Source of the DNA: Cellulomonas marina
Lineage (GTDB): Bacteria > Actinomycetota > Actinomycetes > Actinomycetales > Cellulomonadaceae
DNA length: 64,000 nucleotides
Direction: 5' to 3'
Assembly: GCF_900111925.1 (NCBI RefSeq)
Contig: NZ_FOKA01000012.1
Location: 1-64,000 of the forward strand
Part shown: piece after piece, positions 53,763 through 62,308 of the stretch
Position numbering within the stretch: position 1 is the stretch's first letter
Layout: each line of letters opens with the position of its first letter
Translations under genes and position numbers: made by a program
Notes under the pieces: model-generated
The model's database searches: none
Told to the model about the DNA's origin: nothing
The model's input: only the letters and a program-made list of their open reading frames with translations

Positions 53763-56446
53763 CGCGTCATCACCTCGAGGGTCGGGCCGGCGACGAGCAC
53801 CGCGCCGCCGGCGGCGCGCTCGGCCGGGGTCGCGGGGCGGCGCTGGCCCCGCTCCGGGACGTAGGTCAGGTCGGGGTCGGCGGCGTCCGGGGCGTTGACG
53901 AACGACGCGAACCGCCGCAGCCGCTCGGGGTCGGCGAGCGTGGCCGCCCACTCGTCCGTGTAGCCCTCGACGTGCCGCGCCATCTGCGCGTCGAGCTCGG
54001 CCGCGATGCCCAGGGAGTCCTCGAGGACGACCGCGCGGACGTGCTCGAGCCCGCCCTCGACCTCCTCGAGCCACGGGGCCGTGCGCTGCAGCCGGTCGGC
54101 CGTGCGGACGTAGTACAGGAGGAACCGGTCGATGGTGCGCACGAGCGCCTCGTCGTCCAGGTCCTCCGCGAGGAGCTGCGCGTGGCGCGGGGTGAAGCCG
54201 CCGTTGCCGCCGACGTAGACGTTCCACCCCTTGTCGGTGGCGATGACGCCGACGTCCTTGCCGCGGGCCTCGGCGCACTCGCGGGCGCAGCCCGACACCC
54301 CGAGCTTCAGCTTGTGCGGGCTGCGCAGGCCCCGGTACCGCAGCTCGAGCAGCACCGCCATGGCCACGGAGTCCTGGACGCCGAACCGGCACCACGTCGA
54401 ACCGACGCACGACTTCACGGTCCGCAGGGACTTGCCGTAGGCGTGGCCGGACTCGAACCCCGCGGCGACGAGCCGCTCCCAGATCGCCGGCAGCTGCTCG
54501 ATCCGCGCGCCGAACAGGTCGATGCGCTGGCCGCCGGTGATCTTCGTGTAGAGCCCGAAGTCCTCCGCCACCCGCCCGATCGCGACGAGCCCGGCGGGCG
54601 TCACCTCCCCGCCGGGGATGCGCGGCACGACGGAGTACGTGCCGTCCTTCTGCATGTTGGCCATGACGTGGTCGTTCGTGTCCTGCAGCGCGGCGGCCTC
54701 GCCGTCGAGCACGTGCCCGCCGACGAGGGACGCGAGGACCGAGGCCACCACGGGCCGGCAGATGTCGCAGCCGCGCCCGGACCCGTACCGCTCGACGAGC
54801 TCGGTGAACGTCGTGATGCCCGTGACGCGCACGATGTCGAACAGCTGCGCCCGGCTCTGCGCGAAGTGCTCGCACAGCCCGCGCGACACGGCCACGCCGG
54901 CGGCCTCGAGCTCGGTGGTCACGAGCCGCTTGACCAGCGGCAGGCAGGACCCGCAGCTCGTGCCGGCGCGCGTGCACGCCTTCACGGCGCCCACGTCGGT
55001 GCACCCGTCGCAGCGGACGGCGTCGCGGACGCGGCCGGCGGTGACGTTGTTGCAGGAGCAGACCGTCGCCTCGTCGGGCAGGGCGGTCCGCGCCGCGGCG
55101 CCGCCCTCCGCGCCCTCGGGCAGCAGCCAGGCCGCCGGGTCCCCGCCCAGCTCGGTCCCGAGCAGCGGCCGCAGCCCGGCGTAGGCGGACGCGTCGCCGA
55201 CGAGGACGCCGCCGAGCAGGGTGCGCGCGTCGTCGGACAGGACGAGCTTCTTGTAGACGCCGGCCACCGGGTCGGCGTAGACGACCGCCAGGGCACCGGG
55301 GGCGGCGCCCATCGCGTCGCCGAAGCTCGCGACGTCGACCCCGAGCAGCTTGAGCTTCGTCGACAGGTCGGCTCCCGGGAACGAGGCCCCGCCGCCGAGC
55401 AGCCGGTCGACGACCACCTCGGCCATCGAGTACCCGGGGGCGACGAGCCCCAGGCACCGGCCCTCCAGGCACGCCACCTCCCCGACGGCCCACACGGCAG
55501 GGTCGTCGGTCCGGCACGCGTCGTCCACCACGACCCCGCCGCGCGGCCCGACGGGCAGGCCCGCCGCCCGCGCCAGCTCGTCGCGCGGGCGCACACCGGC
55601 GGCCACCACGACGACGTCGACGTCGAGGACCTCGCCCCGGTCCTCGCCCGGCCGGGGCGCGAACTCCATCGCCCCGACGTGCCCGGCGCGGGTCGCGGCG
55701 TCGGGGGCGTCCGCGGGGACCGGGTGCAGCCGCGCGGTGGCCGTGCCGGTGTGCACGCTGACGCCCAGGCCCTCGACGAGGCGGCGCAACGCCTCGCCGC
55801 CGCCCTCGTCGACCTGCAGGGGCATGAGCCGGGGGGCGAACTCGACGACGTGGCTCGTCGCGCCGAGGGCCGCGAGCGCCCCGGCGGCCTCGAGCCCGAG
55901 GAGCCCGCCGCCGACGACCGCGCCGACGACCGGCCGGCCCTCCGCCGCGCGCCGCGCGGCCAGGTCCGTCACGTAGGCCTGCAGCGCCTCGACGTCGTCG
56001 AGCGTGCGGTAGACGAACACGCCGGGCAGGTCCGTGCCGGGCACTGGCGGCACGAACGCCGACGAGCCCGTCGCCAGGACGAGGGCGTCGTAGGCGAACG
56101 CCGCCCCCGTGGAGGTGACGACCGTCCGCGCCGCCCGGTCGATCCCCGTCGCCGCCTCGCCGAGCCGCAGGTCGACACGGCGGTCGGCCCACAGCGCACG
56201 GTCCCCGAGCACGAGCTCGTCGGGGGTCCGGCCCGCGAAGAAGGACGTGAGCGCAACGCGGTCGTACGGGACCCGGGTCTCCTCGGCCAGGACGGTCACG
56301 CGCCAGCCGGGTCCGGCGGCGCCGGGCGTGCCGGTCCCGGCCGACCCCTCGTCGAGCCGGGACAGCAGGGCCTCGACGAGCCGCTGGGCGACCATGCCGC
56401 CCCCGACCACGACGAGGTGCCGGGCGGCTGTGCTGTCGGCGCCCAT
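53759..56446 (-). CDS. nirB: nitrite reductase (NADH) large subunit
   Basis: This 895-residue enzyme reduces nitrite to ammonia with NADH. Domains in order: an FAD/NAD oxidoreductase (VVVGGGMVAQRLVEAL, VVGGGLLGLEAAGAL, about 10-400), a [2Fe-2S] BFD-like domain (CSCNNV, CTRAGTSCGSC), and a ferredoxin/siroheme sulfite-reductase-like C-terminal half. The siroheme-[4Fe-4S] cysteines are in SCVGSTWCRFG and GVSGCARECAEARGKD. A second CDIC pair follows the BFD domain. The ATG shares one base with the narK stop. It is the middle gene of narK-nirB-nirD. Confidence 0.96.
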   Translation of the reverse strand: MGADSTAARHLVVVGGGMVAQRLVEALLSRLDEGSAGTGTPGAAGPGWRVTVLAEETRVPYDRVALTSFFAGRTPDELVLGDRALWADRRVDLRLGEAATGIDRAARTVVTSTGAAFAYDALVLATGSSAFVPPVPGTDLPGVFVYRTLDDVEALQAYVTDLAARRAAEGRPVVGAVVGGGLLGLEAAGALAALGATSHVVEFAPRLMPLQVDEGGGEALRRLVEGLGVSVHTGTATARLHPVPADAPDAATRAGHVGAMEFAPRPGEDRGEVLDVDVVVVAAGVRPRDELARAAGLPVGPRGGVVVDDACRTDDPAVWAVGEVACLEGRCLGLVAPGYSMAEVVVDRLLGGGASFPGADLSTKLKLLGVDVASFGDAMGAAPGALAVVYADPVAGVYKKLVLSDDARTLLGGVLVGDASAYAGLRPLLGTELGGDPAAWLLPEGAEGGAAARTALPDEATVCSCNNVTAGRVRDAVRCDGCTDVGAVKACTRAGTSCGSCLPLVKRLVTTELEAAGVAVSRGLCEHFAQSRAQLFDIVRVTGITTFTELVERYGSGRGCDICRPVVASVLASLVGGHVLDGEAAALQDTNDHVMANMQKDGTYSVVPRIPGGEVTPAGLVAIGRVAEDFGLYTKITGGQRIDLFGARIEQLPAIWERLVAAGFESGHAYGKSLRTVKSCVGSTWCRFGVQDSVAMAVLLELRYRGLRSPHKLKLGVSGCARECAEARGKDVGVIATDKGWNVYVGGNGGFTPRHAQLLAEDLDDEALVRTIDRFLLYYVRTADRLQRTAPWLEEVEGGLEHVRAVVLEDSLGIAAELDAQMARHVEGYTDEWAATLADPERLRRFASFVNAPDAADPDLTYVPERGQRRPATPAERAAGGAVLVAGPTLEVMTR

Positions 56447-57840
56447 CAGGCGCCGATCGCACGGGCGGCGGCGCCCCTGCGCAGGTAGAAGGCCCACGTG
56501 ACGACGAGCATGACGACGAAGACGCCGACGTAGAGCTGCAGCGCCGGCATGATCGAGCCGGTGCTCGCCTTCGCCCAGGCGTAGCAGATGGGGACGAGGA
56601 ACCCGCCGAACGCGCCGACCGAGGAGATGATGCCCAGCGCGCCGGCGGCCTCCCGCTTCGTGGCGACGAGCTCGTCGGGACCCGCGCCGCGGGCCAGGGC
56701 CTGGGAGCGGAAGATCGCCGGGATCATGCGGTACGTCGAGCCGTTGCCGATGCCGGTGGCGACGAACAGCAGCATGAACGCCGCGAAGAAGACGGGCAGC
56801 CGCGCGGTCTGGACGCCCACGATGGCCAGCACGCCGCCCACCGTCATGAGGCCGAAGCTCAGCGCCGTGATGAGCGCGCCGCCGTACCGGTCCGACAGCT
56901 TGCCGCCGATCGGCCGTGCGACGGAGCCGATGCCCGCCCCGAGGAAGCCCCAGGCCAGCGCGATGTCGGCGCGGTCGAAGGCGCTCTTCAGCAGCGACGG
57001 GAACGCGGAGGAGTAGCCGATGAAGGAGCCGAAGGTGCCGATGTAGAGGAAGGACAGCACCCAGGTGTGCAGGCGGCGCGTGGAGTCCACGACGGGGCGC
57101 CAGTCGGCCTTGGCCTCGGTGAGGTTGTCCATGAAGAGGAACGCGAGCACCGCGGCCGCCACGGCCAGCGGCACGTACATGAGCCCGGCCCGCGCCAGCA
57201 CCAGCCCGCCGCCGGCGACCACCACCAGGGGCACGACCTTCTGCACGACGGCGACGCCGATGTTGCCGCCCGCGGCGTTGAGCCCGAGCGCGAAGCCCTT
57301 CTCCCGCTCGGGGTAGAAGAACGAGATGTTCGCCATGGACGAGGCGAAGTTGCCCCCGCCGAGGCCCGCGGTCGCCGCGACGGCCAGCAGCAGCCCGAAG
57401 GGGATGCCGGGGTTCGACACCGCCCAGGCCAGGCCCAGGCACGGGATGACGAGCAGCAGCGCGGACACGACGGTCCAGTTGCGCCCGCCGAAGACCGGCA
57501 CCGCGAAGGTGTACGGGATGCGCAGCAGCGCGCCCACGCCGGACGGCACGGCCACGAGCCACAGCGCCTGGCTCGTGGTCAGGTTCCAGCCGGGCGCCGC
57601 GGACAGCCCTGTCGTCGCGTCGGCGGTCATCTGGACGACGACGATGCTCCACAGCAGCCAGACGGAGAAGCCGATGTGCTCGGCCAGGACGGACCAGACG
57701 AGGTTGCGGCGGGCGACGGAGCGACCGGTCCGCTCCCAGAACCCCTGGTCCTCGGGGTCCCAGTGGTCGATCCAGCGGCCGCGCCGGCGGCCGGACGGGG
57801 AGGGCGGTGCGGGTGTCGCCTCGAGCGTGGGGACGGCCAT
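56446..57840 (-). CDS. narK: nitrate/nitrite MFS transporter (NarK family)
   Basis: This 464-residue, 12-helix transporter of the nitrate/nitrite porter family has the paired nitrate signature segments GGGNFASSMANISFFYP in the first half and GIGSVARPIGGKLSDRYGG in the second. Translational coupling to nirB (one-base overlap) indicates an assimilatory role: import of nitrate or nitrite for reduction to ammonium. A nitrate reductase catalytic subunit is not encoded in the window. The ATG at 57840 follows GAGGAG. The upstream region has a GlnR-like box and a TAGCGT -10-like hexamer. Confidence 0.94.
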   Translation of the reverse strand: MAVPTLEATPAPPSPSGRRRGRWIDHWDPEDQGFWERTGRSVARRNLVWSVLAEHIGFSVWLLWSIVVVQMTADATTGLSAAPGWNLTTSQALWLVAVPSGVGALLRIPYTFAVPVFGGRNWTVVSALLLVIPCLGLAWAVSNPGIPFGLLLAVAATAGLGGGNFASSMANISFFYPEREKGFALGLNAAGGNIGVAVVQKVVPLVVVAGGGLVLARAGLMYVPLAVAAAVLAFLFMDNLTEAKADWRPVVDSTRRLHTWVLSFLYIGTFGSFIGYSSAFPSLLKSAFDRADIALAWGFLGAGIGSVARPIGGKLSDRYGGALITALSFGLMTVGGVLAIVGVQTARLPVFFAAFMLLFVATGIGNGSTYRMIPAIFRSQALARGAGPDELVATKREAAGALGIISSVGAFGGFLVPICYAWAKASTGSIMPALQLYVGVFVVMLVVTWAFYLRRGAAARAIGA

Positions 57841-57951
57841 GTCGGCTCCTCGGGAGCGTGCGGGGGGCAGCGGGGCGTGCGTGGCCGGCGGTGCCGGCGG
57901 TGCCTCCGCACCGTCAGGCGGTGCGGGCGGTGGTGCCCTGTGACGTCCCCG

Positions 57952-57957
57952 ACGCTA
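57952..57957 (-). promoter_or_regulatory. -10-like hexamer of the narK operon
   Basis: TAGCGT on the minus strand lies 11 bp from the GlnR-like box and about 110 nt upstream of the narK ATG. Confidence 0.4.
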
Positions 57958-57967
57958 CGAGCGCGGT

Positions 57968-58005
57968 GTTACACCGCGAGGTGCGCGTCGTTTCCTCGTC
58001 GGAAC
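57968..58005. promoter_or_regulatory. GlnR-like nitrogen-control box upstream of narK-nirB-nirD
   Basis: Four 5-bp words spaced by exactly 6 bp read GTTAC, AGGTG, GTTTC and GGAAC on the plus strand (57968, 57979, 57990 and 58001). On the minus strand they read GTTCC, GAAAC, CACCT and GTAAC. The GlnR consensus is gTnAc-n6-GaAAc repeated. Three of the four words fit well. Nitrite reductase genes are well-known GlnR targets in streptomycetes and mycobacteria. The proximal end also carries a perfect inverted repeat, cgcggtg-tta-caccgcg (57962-57978). Confidence 0.6.
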
Positions 58006-58049
58006 GGTTGTCTCTCACCCGGCCCGGGGCCGGTGTGAGCGCGGCCGGT

Positions 58050-58937
58050 TCAGGCGGCCGAGGCGCCCGACAGCGGCTCCAGCACGCCGACCAGCAGCAG
58101 GACGACGACGAGCGCCGCCAGGCCCAGCCGGTACCAGACGAACGGCCAGTAGCTGCGGGTGGAGACGAGCTTGAGGAAGCCGATGATGACCACGTAGCCG
58201 ACGACGAACGAGATGACCGTGGCGACGAGGGTCGGCAGCGCGCCGGGCGTCCCCGCCGTCCCCAGGTCGCCCGCGCTCTTGACGAGCTGGAACAGCCCCG
58301 AGCCGAACACGGCCGGCAGCGCGAGCAGGAAGGAGTACCGGGCCGCGGCCTCGCGGGTGTAGCCCATGAGCAGCCCGAAGGTGATGGTGCCGCCCGAGCG
58401 GGAGACGCCGGGCACGAGCGCCAGCGCCTGCGCCAGGCCGAAGTACAGCGCGTGCTTCGGCGTCAGCTCCTCGAGCATGCGCCGCTTGGCGCCGACGCGG
58501 TCGGCCCAGCCGAGCACGAGCGCGAAGACCGCCAGCGTCCCCGCGATGAGCCAGAGGTTGCGGAACGGCTCCTCGATCTGCTCCTGGAAGGCGAGCCCGA
58601 GCACGACGATGGGCACCGAGCCGAGGATGACGAACCAGCCCATGAGCGCGTCGTGGTCCTGCGCCCGTCCCCGGGGAGCCCCGAGCCGGGACCGCAGGTC
58701 CGTGCCCAGCCGACCGGTCAGCGCCCGCCACCACGCCGCGACGATGCGGGCGATGTCCTTGCGGAAGTAGAGGAGCACGGCGAGCTCGGTGCCGAGCTGG
58801 ATGATCGCCGTGAAGGCGGCCCCCGGGTCGGAGCCCATGAGCTCCCCGACGATCCGCAGGTGCGCGCTGGAGGAGATGGGCAGAAACTCGGTCAGCCCCT
58901 GGACCAGACCCAGGACCGCCGCCTCGATGACTCCCAT
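58050..58937 (-). CDS. uppP: undecaprenyl-diphosphatase
   Basis: This 295-residue polytopic BacA/UppP-type phosphatase recycles undecaprenyl pyrophosphate to the monophosphate for peptidoglycan and other wall polymers. Catalytic motifs are [13 protein letters not shown] near the N-terminus and [17 protein letters not shown] in the middle; eight or so hydrophobic helices are present. A 20-residue charged loop ([16 protein letters not shown]) follows the third helix, as in other actinobacteria. The ATG at 58937 has GGAG 6-7 nt upstream; a GTG at 58949 is an alternative, 8 nt after a TAGGGT box. Confidence 0.95.
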   Translation of the reverse strand: MGVIEAAVLGLVQGLTEFLPISSSAHLRIVGELMGSDPGAAFTAIIQLGTELAVLLYFRKDIARIVAAWWRALTGRLGTDLRSRLGAPRGRAQDHDALMGWFVILGSVPIVVLGLAFQEQIEEPFRNLWLIAGTLAVFALVLGWADRVGAKRRMLEELTPKHALYFGLAQALALVPGVSRSGGTITFGLLMGYTREAAARYSFLLALPAVFGSGLFQLVKSAGDLGTAGTPGALPTLVATVISFVVGYVVIIGFLKLVSTRSYWPFVWYRLGLAALVVVLLLVGVLEPLSGASAA

Positions 58938-58957
58938 GCCGTTCTCCACGAGCGCCG

Positions 58958-58963
58958 ACCCTA
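58958..58963 (-). promoter_or_regulatory. -10-like hexamer of uppP
   Basis: TAGGGT on the minus strand lies 20 nt before the preferred ATG and 8 nt before an alternative GTG. Confidence 0.45.
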
Positions 58964-59038
58964 ACCGCCCCCGCCGCGGCGCCCCCGGTCCCCGTGACGA
59001 GGGCTGCCTCACACCACCTGGCCCCACGGGCGGTTGCG

Positions 59039-59044
59039 TAGGGT
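59039..59044 (+). promoter_or_regulatory. -10-like hexamer of the aldo-keto reductase gene
   Basis: TAGGGT lies 8 nt before the ATG at 59053, with no ribosome-binding site; a leaderless start is likely. Confidence 0.5.
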
Positions 59045-59052
59045 GACCGGCC

Positions 59053-60033
59053 ATGGAGCAGCGCCACCTCGGTCGGACCGGGCTGCAGGTGTCCCGGCTC
59101 GGCCTCGGGACGATGACCTGGAGCCGCGACACCGACCCGCACGACGCCGGGGAGCAGCTGCGCACCTTCCTCGACGCGGGCGGGACCCTCGTCGACACCG
59201 CGGCCTCCTACGCGGACGGCGGTGCCGAGGAGCTGCTGGGCGAGCTGCTGCGCGGCGACGTGGCGCGCGAGGACGTCGTGCTGTGCACGAAGGCGGGCGT
59301 CCGGTCGACCGCGGGCGGCGGGGTGGTCGACGCCTCGCGCGGGGCCATGCTCGCGTCGCTGGACGCGTCGCTGCGCCGGCTGGGCACCGACCACGTCGAC
59401 CTCTGGCTGGTGCAGGGGCCGGACGCGCGCACGCCGCTGGAGGAGACGGTGGCGACCCTGCGGCTGGCCGTGAGCACCGGCCGGGCCCGGTACGTCGGCC
59501 TCGCCAACCACCCCGGGTGGCAGGTCGCGCGGGCCGCGGGCCTGCTCGACGACGGCACGGGCCTGGCCGCGGTGCAGGCGGAGTACAACCTCCTGCAGCG
59601 CGGCGTCGAGCGGGAGGTGCTGCCCGCGGCGCAGGCGCTGGGCGCGGGGCTGCTGGCCTGGTCGGCGCTCGGCCGCGGGGTGCTGACCGGCAAGTACCGC
59701 CGCACCGTGCCGCCGGACTCCCGCGCCGCCTCCACCCACCTGGCGGGGTTCGTCGAGCCCTACCTCACGCGTGCCGCCGCGACCGTCGTCGAGGCGTGCG
59801 CGACCGCGGCGGCCGGGCTCGAGGTGTCCCCGCTGGACGTCGCGCTGGCGTGGGTGCGGGACCGGCCGGGCGTCGCCGCGGCGCTCGTCGGGCCGCGCAC
59901 CACCGGGCAGCTCCGCGCGTGCCTGGCGGCCGACGACGTCGTGCTCCCGCCGCAGATCCGCGCCGCCCTCGACGAGGTGACGGCACCGGTCGTCGGCTAC
60001 CCGGAGCGGTTCGGCCCGGCCGCCCGGCCGTGA
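59053..60033 (+). CDS. aldo/keto reductase family protein with altered catalytic tetrad
   Basis: This 326-residue (beta/alpha)8 protein of the AKR family binds NADPH. Recognisable segments are [35 protein letters not shown] with D48 and Y53 of the tetrad, and VLCTKAG with K80. [17 protein letters not shown] and a C-terminal cofactor-site segment, [15 protein letters not shown], follow. The tetrad His normally found in DLYxxHxPD is here DLWLVQGPD, with Q121 in its place. It could still be active, since the Tyr is the general acid, or act as a regulatory or altered-specificity member. It is a single gene divergent from uppP; the substrate is unknown. Confidence 0.88.
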   Translation: MEQRHLGRTGLQVSRLGLGTMTWSRDTDPHDAGEQLRTFLDAGGTLVDTAASYADGGAEELLGELLRGDVAREDVVLCTKAGVRSTAGGGVVDASRGAMLASLDASLRRLGTDHVDLWLVQGPDARTPLEETVATLRLAVSTGRARYVGLANHPGWQVARAAGLLDDGTGLAAVQAEYNLLQRGVEREVLPAAQALGAGLLAWSALGRGVLTGKYRRTVPPDSRAASTHLAGFVEPYLTRAAATVVEACATAAAGLEVSPLDVALAWVRDRPGVAAALVGPRTTGQLRACLAADDVVLPPQIRAALDEVTAPVVGYPERFGPAARP

Positions 60034-60089
60034 GCCCGACCCTGAGCCCGGCCGTGAGCCTGGCCGTGAGCCCGGCCGTGAGCCCGGTC
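60030..60089. repeat. 12-bp tandem repeat (gtgagcccggcc-type x5)
   Basis: Five 12-bp units, each with zero to two changes, start within the aldo-keto reductase stop codon and fill the spacer to the convergent gene. Confidence 0.9.
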
Positions 60090-60112
60090 CCGCGCGCGGG
60101 CGGCGCCCGGGG

Positions 60113-60397
60113 TCAGCGCGCCGGCGCGGGGGCGTCCTCGTCGAGGTCGTCGTCCTCGAGGTCGTCCTCGTCGTCGAGGTCGTCGCCCTCCTCGTCGTCC
60201 TCGGCCAGGTAGAACGGCGTCGCCTCCCCGTGGACGGTGCCGAGCGCGTCGTCGTAGACCTCGAACGCGTCCGCCAGCACGTCGTACGCGTCGTCGACGG
60301 CCGGGTCGTCCTCCCCCTGGCGCTGGGCGACGGCCGCGTAGTGCGCCTCGAGGGCGGCGATGAGGCGGTCCAGGGCGGCGCGCGGGTCGACGGTCAT
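60113..60397 (-). CDS. small acidic conserved protein (often labelled primosomal)
   Basis: The product has 94 residues. An N-terminal helical pair (DPRAALDRLIAALEAHYAAVA, DPAVDDAYDVLADAFEVYDDAL in parts) is followed by a long acidic tail of Asp, Glu and Leu. Similar proteins recur in Micrococcales and are sometimes annotated as primosomal protein without functional support; I do not assign a function. The ATG at 60397 is 6 nt after TACGGT, with no ribosome-binding site. It is convergent with the aldo-keto reductase gene across the 12-bp repeats. Confidence 0.75.
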   Translation of the reverse strand: MTVDPRAALDRLIAALEAHYAAVAQRQGEDDPAVDDAYDVLADAFEVYDDALGTVHGEATPFYLAEDDEEGDDLDDEDDLEDDDLDEDAPAPAR

Positions 60398-60403
60398 GCC
60401 CTG

Positions 60404-60409
60404 ACCGTA
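60404..60409 (-). promoter_or_regulatory. -10-like hexamer of the small acidic protein gene
   Basis: TACGGT on the minus strand lies 6 nt before the ATG at 60397, consistent with a leaderless mRNA. Confidence 0.45.
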
Positions 60410-60568
60410 GCGCCGGGGGCACGTGGTCGGCACCTGCGGGAACGGTCCTCGGGACCGACGTCGGCACGGGGTCCGCGGGACGCCGGCGGGAACAGCCCGG
60501 CCAGCGGTGGCGTTCGGTCACCGGACGACGGCAGGATCTGCCGGGACGCGGAGGGACGGAGGGCGCGC

Positions 60569-60913
60569 ATGCGCGGACGGCACGACGACGGCACGGACGG
60601 GGTCGTCCCCGGGCGCCCGTTCCTGGGCACCGGGTCGAGCACCGGATCAGGCACCGGGTCGGGGACGGGCGCCGGGACGGCGGGGGGCGCGCGGGTGCGC
60701 AGCACGTGGGCGGACCAGGGCGCGGCCTACGAGTACCGCGTGCTGACCCTGCCTGGCAGCACGAGCCGCTCCGACGCCACGCGGCTGCTGTCCGAGCAGG
60801 CCGAGTACGGCCGCTGGGAGCTGGCACGCACCCGCCTCTTCGCGGGCGGGCTGCGCAAGGTGTGGTTGCGCCGCCGCATCATCCGCGTGCGCAGCACGCT
60901 CGGGGAGCACTAG
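60569..60913 (+). CDS. DUF5703-like small basic protein
   Basis: The product has 114 residues. The first about 50 are a Gly/Ser/Thr linker with GTGSGTGS-type repeats. The C-terminal 60 match the DUF5703 pattern: YEYRVLTLPGSTSRSDATRLL, then AEYGRWELARTRLF and RKVWLRRRIIRVR. The family is actinobacterial, compact and of unknown function; old annotations linking it to dihydroorotate dehydrogenase are not supported by its sequence. GGAGGG lies a little upstream of the ATG at 60569. It is convergent with the M20 peptidase gene, with 24 bp between stops. Confidence 0.82.
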   Translation: MRGRHDDGTDGVVPGRPFLGTGSSTGSGTGSGTGAGTAGGARVRSTWADQGAAYEYRVLTLPGSTSRSDATRLLSEQAEYGRWELARTRLFAGGLRKVWLRRRIIRVRSTLGEH

Positions 60914-60937
60914 GGGGACGCCGCCGCCTGCGGCGGG

Positions 60938-62257
60938 TCAGCAGGTCCGCAGCAGCCGGTCCAGCACGCGCGTGCCGAAGACGAGCGAGTCGACGGGGAC
61001 GCGCTCGTCGACCCCGTGGAACATCCCGGGGAAGTCCAGCTCGGGCGGCAGCAGCAGCGGCACGAACCCGTAGCCGGCGATGCCGAGGCGGGACAGGGCC
61101 TTGTTGTCGGTGCCGGCCGACAGCGTGTACGGCAGCACGGCGGCGTCCGGGTCCTCGGCCAGCAGCGCGTCGACCATGGCGTCCATGAGGTCGCCCGTCA
61201 CCGGCGCCTCGAGGGCGACGTCGCGGTTGATCTCCTCGACCTGCACGTGGTCGCCGGCGAGGTCCTTCATCGTCCGGTCGAAGTCGTCCTCGAGCCCGGG
61301 CAGGAACCGGGCGTCGACGGTGGCCTCCGCGGTGCGCGGGATGACGTTCGCCTTGTACCCGGCACCGAGCTGCGTGGGGTTGGTCGTGTGCCGCAGCGTG
61401 GCGCCGACGAAGCGCGCGGCCGGCCCGAGCGCCGCGACGAGCGCGTCGATCGTCGTCGGGTCCTCGGGGTCGAACGGCAGGCCGGTGAGGTCGGCCACCC
61501 CCTCGAGCAGGGTGCGGACCGTGGGCGTGAGGTGCAGCGGCCACGCGTACCGGCCGATGCGGGCCACCGCCTCGGCCAGGTGCGTCACGGCGTTGTCCGG
61601 CGCGACCTGGCTGCCGTGCCCCGCGCGCCCCTCGGCGAGCAGCCGCAGCCACGCGATGCCCTTCTCGGCGGTCTGCACGAGGTACAGGCGCCGCCCCTGC
61701 ACGTCGACGGAGTAGCCGCCGACCTCGCTGACCGCCTCGGTCGCCCCCTCGAACAGCTCCGGCCGGTGCTCGACCGTCCAGCGCGAGCCCCAGACGCCGC
61801 CGGCCTCCTCGTCGGCGAACATGGCGACGACGACGTCGCGCGCGGGCCGGCGGCCCTCGCGGGCCATCTGCCGCACGACGGACAGGATCATCGCGTCCAT
61901 GTCCTTCATGTCGACGGCGCCGCGGCCCCAGACCATGCCGTCGGCGACCTCCGCCGCGAAGGGGTCGACGGTCCACTCCTCGGCGCGCGCCGGCACGACG
62001 TCGGTGTGCCCGTGCAGGACGAGGGCGGGCCGCGACGGGTCCTCCCCCGCGATGCGGGCGACGACGCTCGTGCGGCCGGGCGCGGACTCGAAGACCTCCG
62101 GCGTGATGCCGACCTCGTCGAGCAGGCCGGCGACGTGCTCGGCCGCCGCCCGCTCACCGGGCCCGGACCCGTCGCCGTAGTTCGACGTGTCGAACCGGAT
62201 GAGGTCCCGGCAGATGCCGAGGACCTCGTCGGCGGCGGTGGGGTGCGGTGCGGCCAT
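60938..62257 (-). CDS. M20/M25/M40 family metallo-hydrolase (peptidase)
   Basis: This 439-residue di-zinc hydrolase of the ArgE/DapE/carboxypeptidase group has metal ligands in LHGHTDVVPA (H84, with D86) and GAVDMKDM (D116). FADEEAGG holds the catalytic E150 and ligand E151. VSEVGG carries a further ligand, and FHGVDERVP carries the last His. It probably cleaves dipeptides or acylated amino acids; exact specificity is unclear. The ATG at 62257 is chosen because a TAGGGT box lies 7 nt before it and overlaps the alternative GTG at 62266. Confidence 0.88.
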   Translation of the reverse strand: MAAPHPTAADEVLGICRDLIRFDTSNYGDGSGPGERAAAEHVAGLLDEVGITPEVFESAPGRTSVVARIAGEDPSRPALVLHGHTDVVPARAEEWTVDPFAAEVADGMVWGRGAVDMKDMDAMILSVVRQMAREGRRPARDVVVAMFADEEAGGVWGSRWTVEHRPELFEGATEAVSEVGGYSVDVQGRRLYLVQTAEKGIAWLRLLAEGRAGHGSQVAPDNAVTHLAEAVARIGRYAWPLHLTPTVRTLLEGVADLTGLPFDPEDPTTIDALVAALGPAARFVGATLRHTTNPTQLGAGYKANVIPRTAEATVDARFLPGLEDDFDRTMKDLAGDHVQVEEINRDVALEAPVTGDLMDAMVDALLAEDPDAAVLPYTLSAGTDNKALSRLGIAGYGFVPLLLPPELDFPGMFHGVDERVPVDSLVFGTRVLDRLLRTC

Positions 62258-62264
62258 GGCGCCC

Positions 62265-62270
62265 ACCCTA
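62265..62270 (-). promoter_or_regulatory. -10-like hexamer of the M20 hydrolase gene
   Basis: TAGGGT on the minus strand lies 7 nt before the ATG at 62257, indicating a leaderless start. Confidence 0.5.
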
Positions 62271-62308
62271 GGCGGACACCCGGGCGGACGCCGTCCCGCG
62301 GCCGCGCG

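Noticed and set aside
62266-62266. GTG at 62266 as the start of the M20 hydrolase
   Set aside because: It overlaps the TAGGGT box; the ATG at 62257 has the spacing shared by the other leaderless genes.
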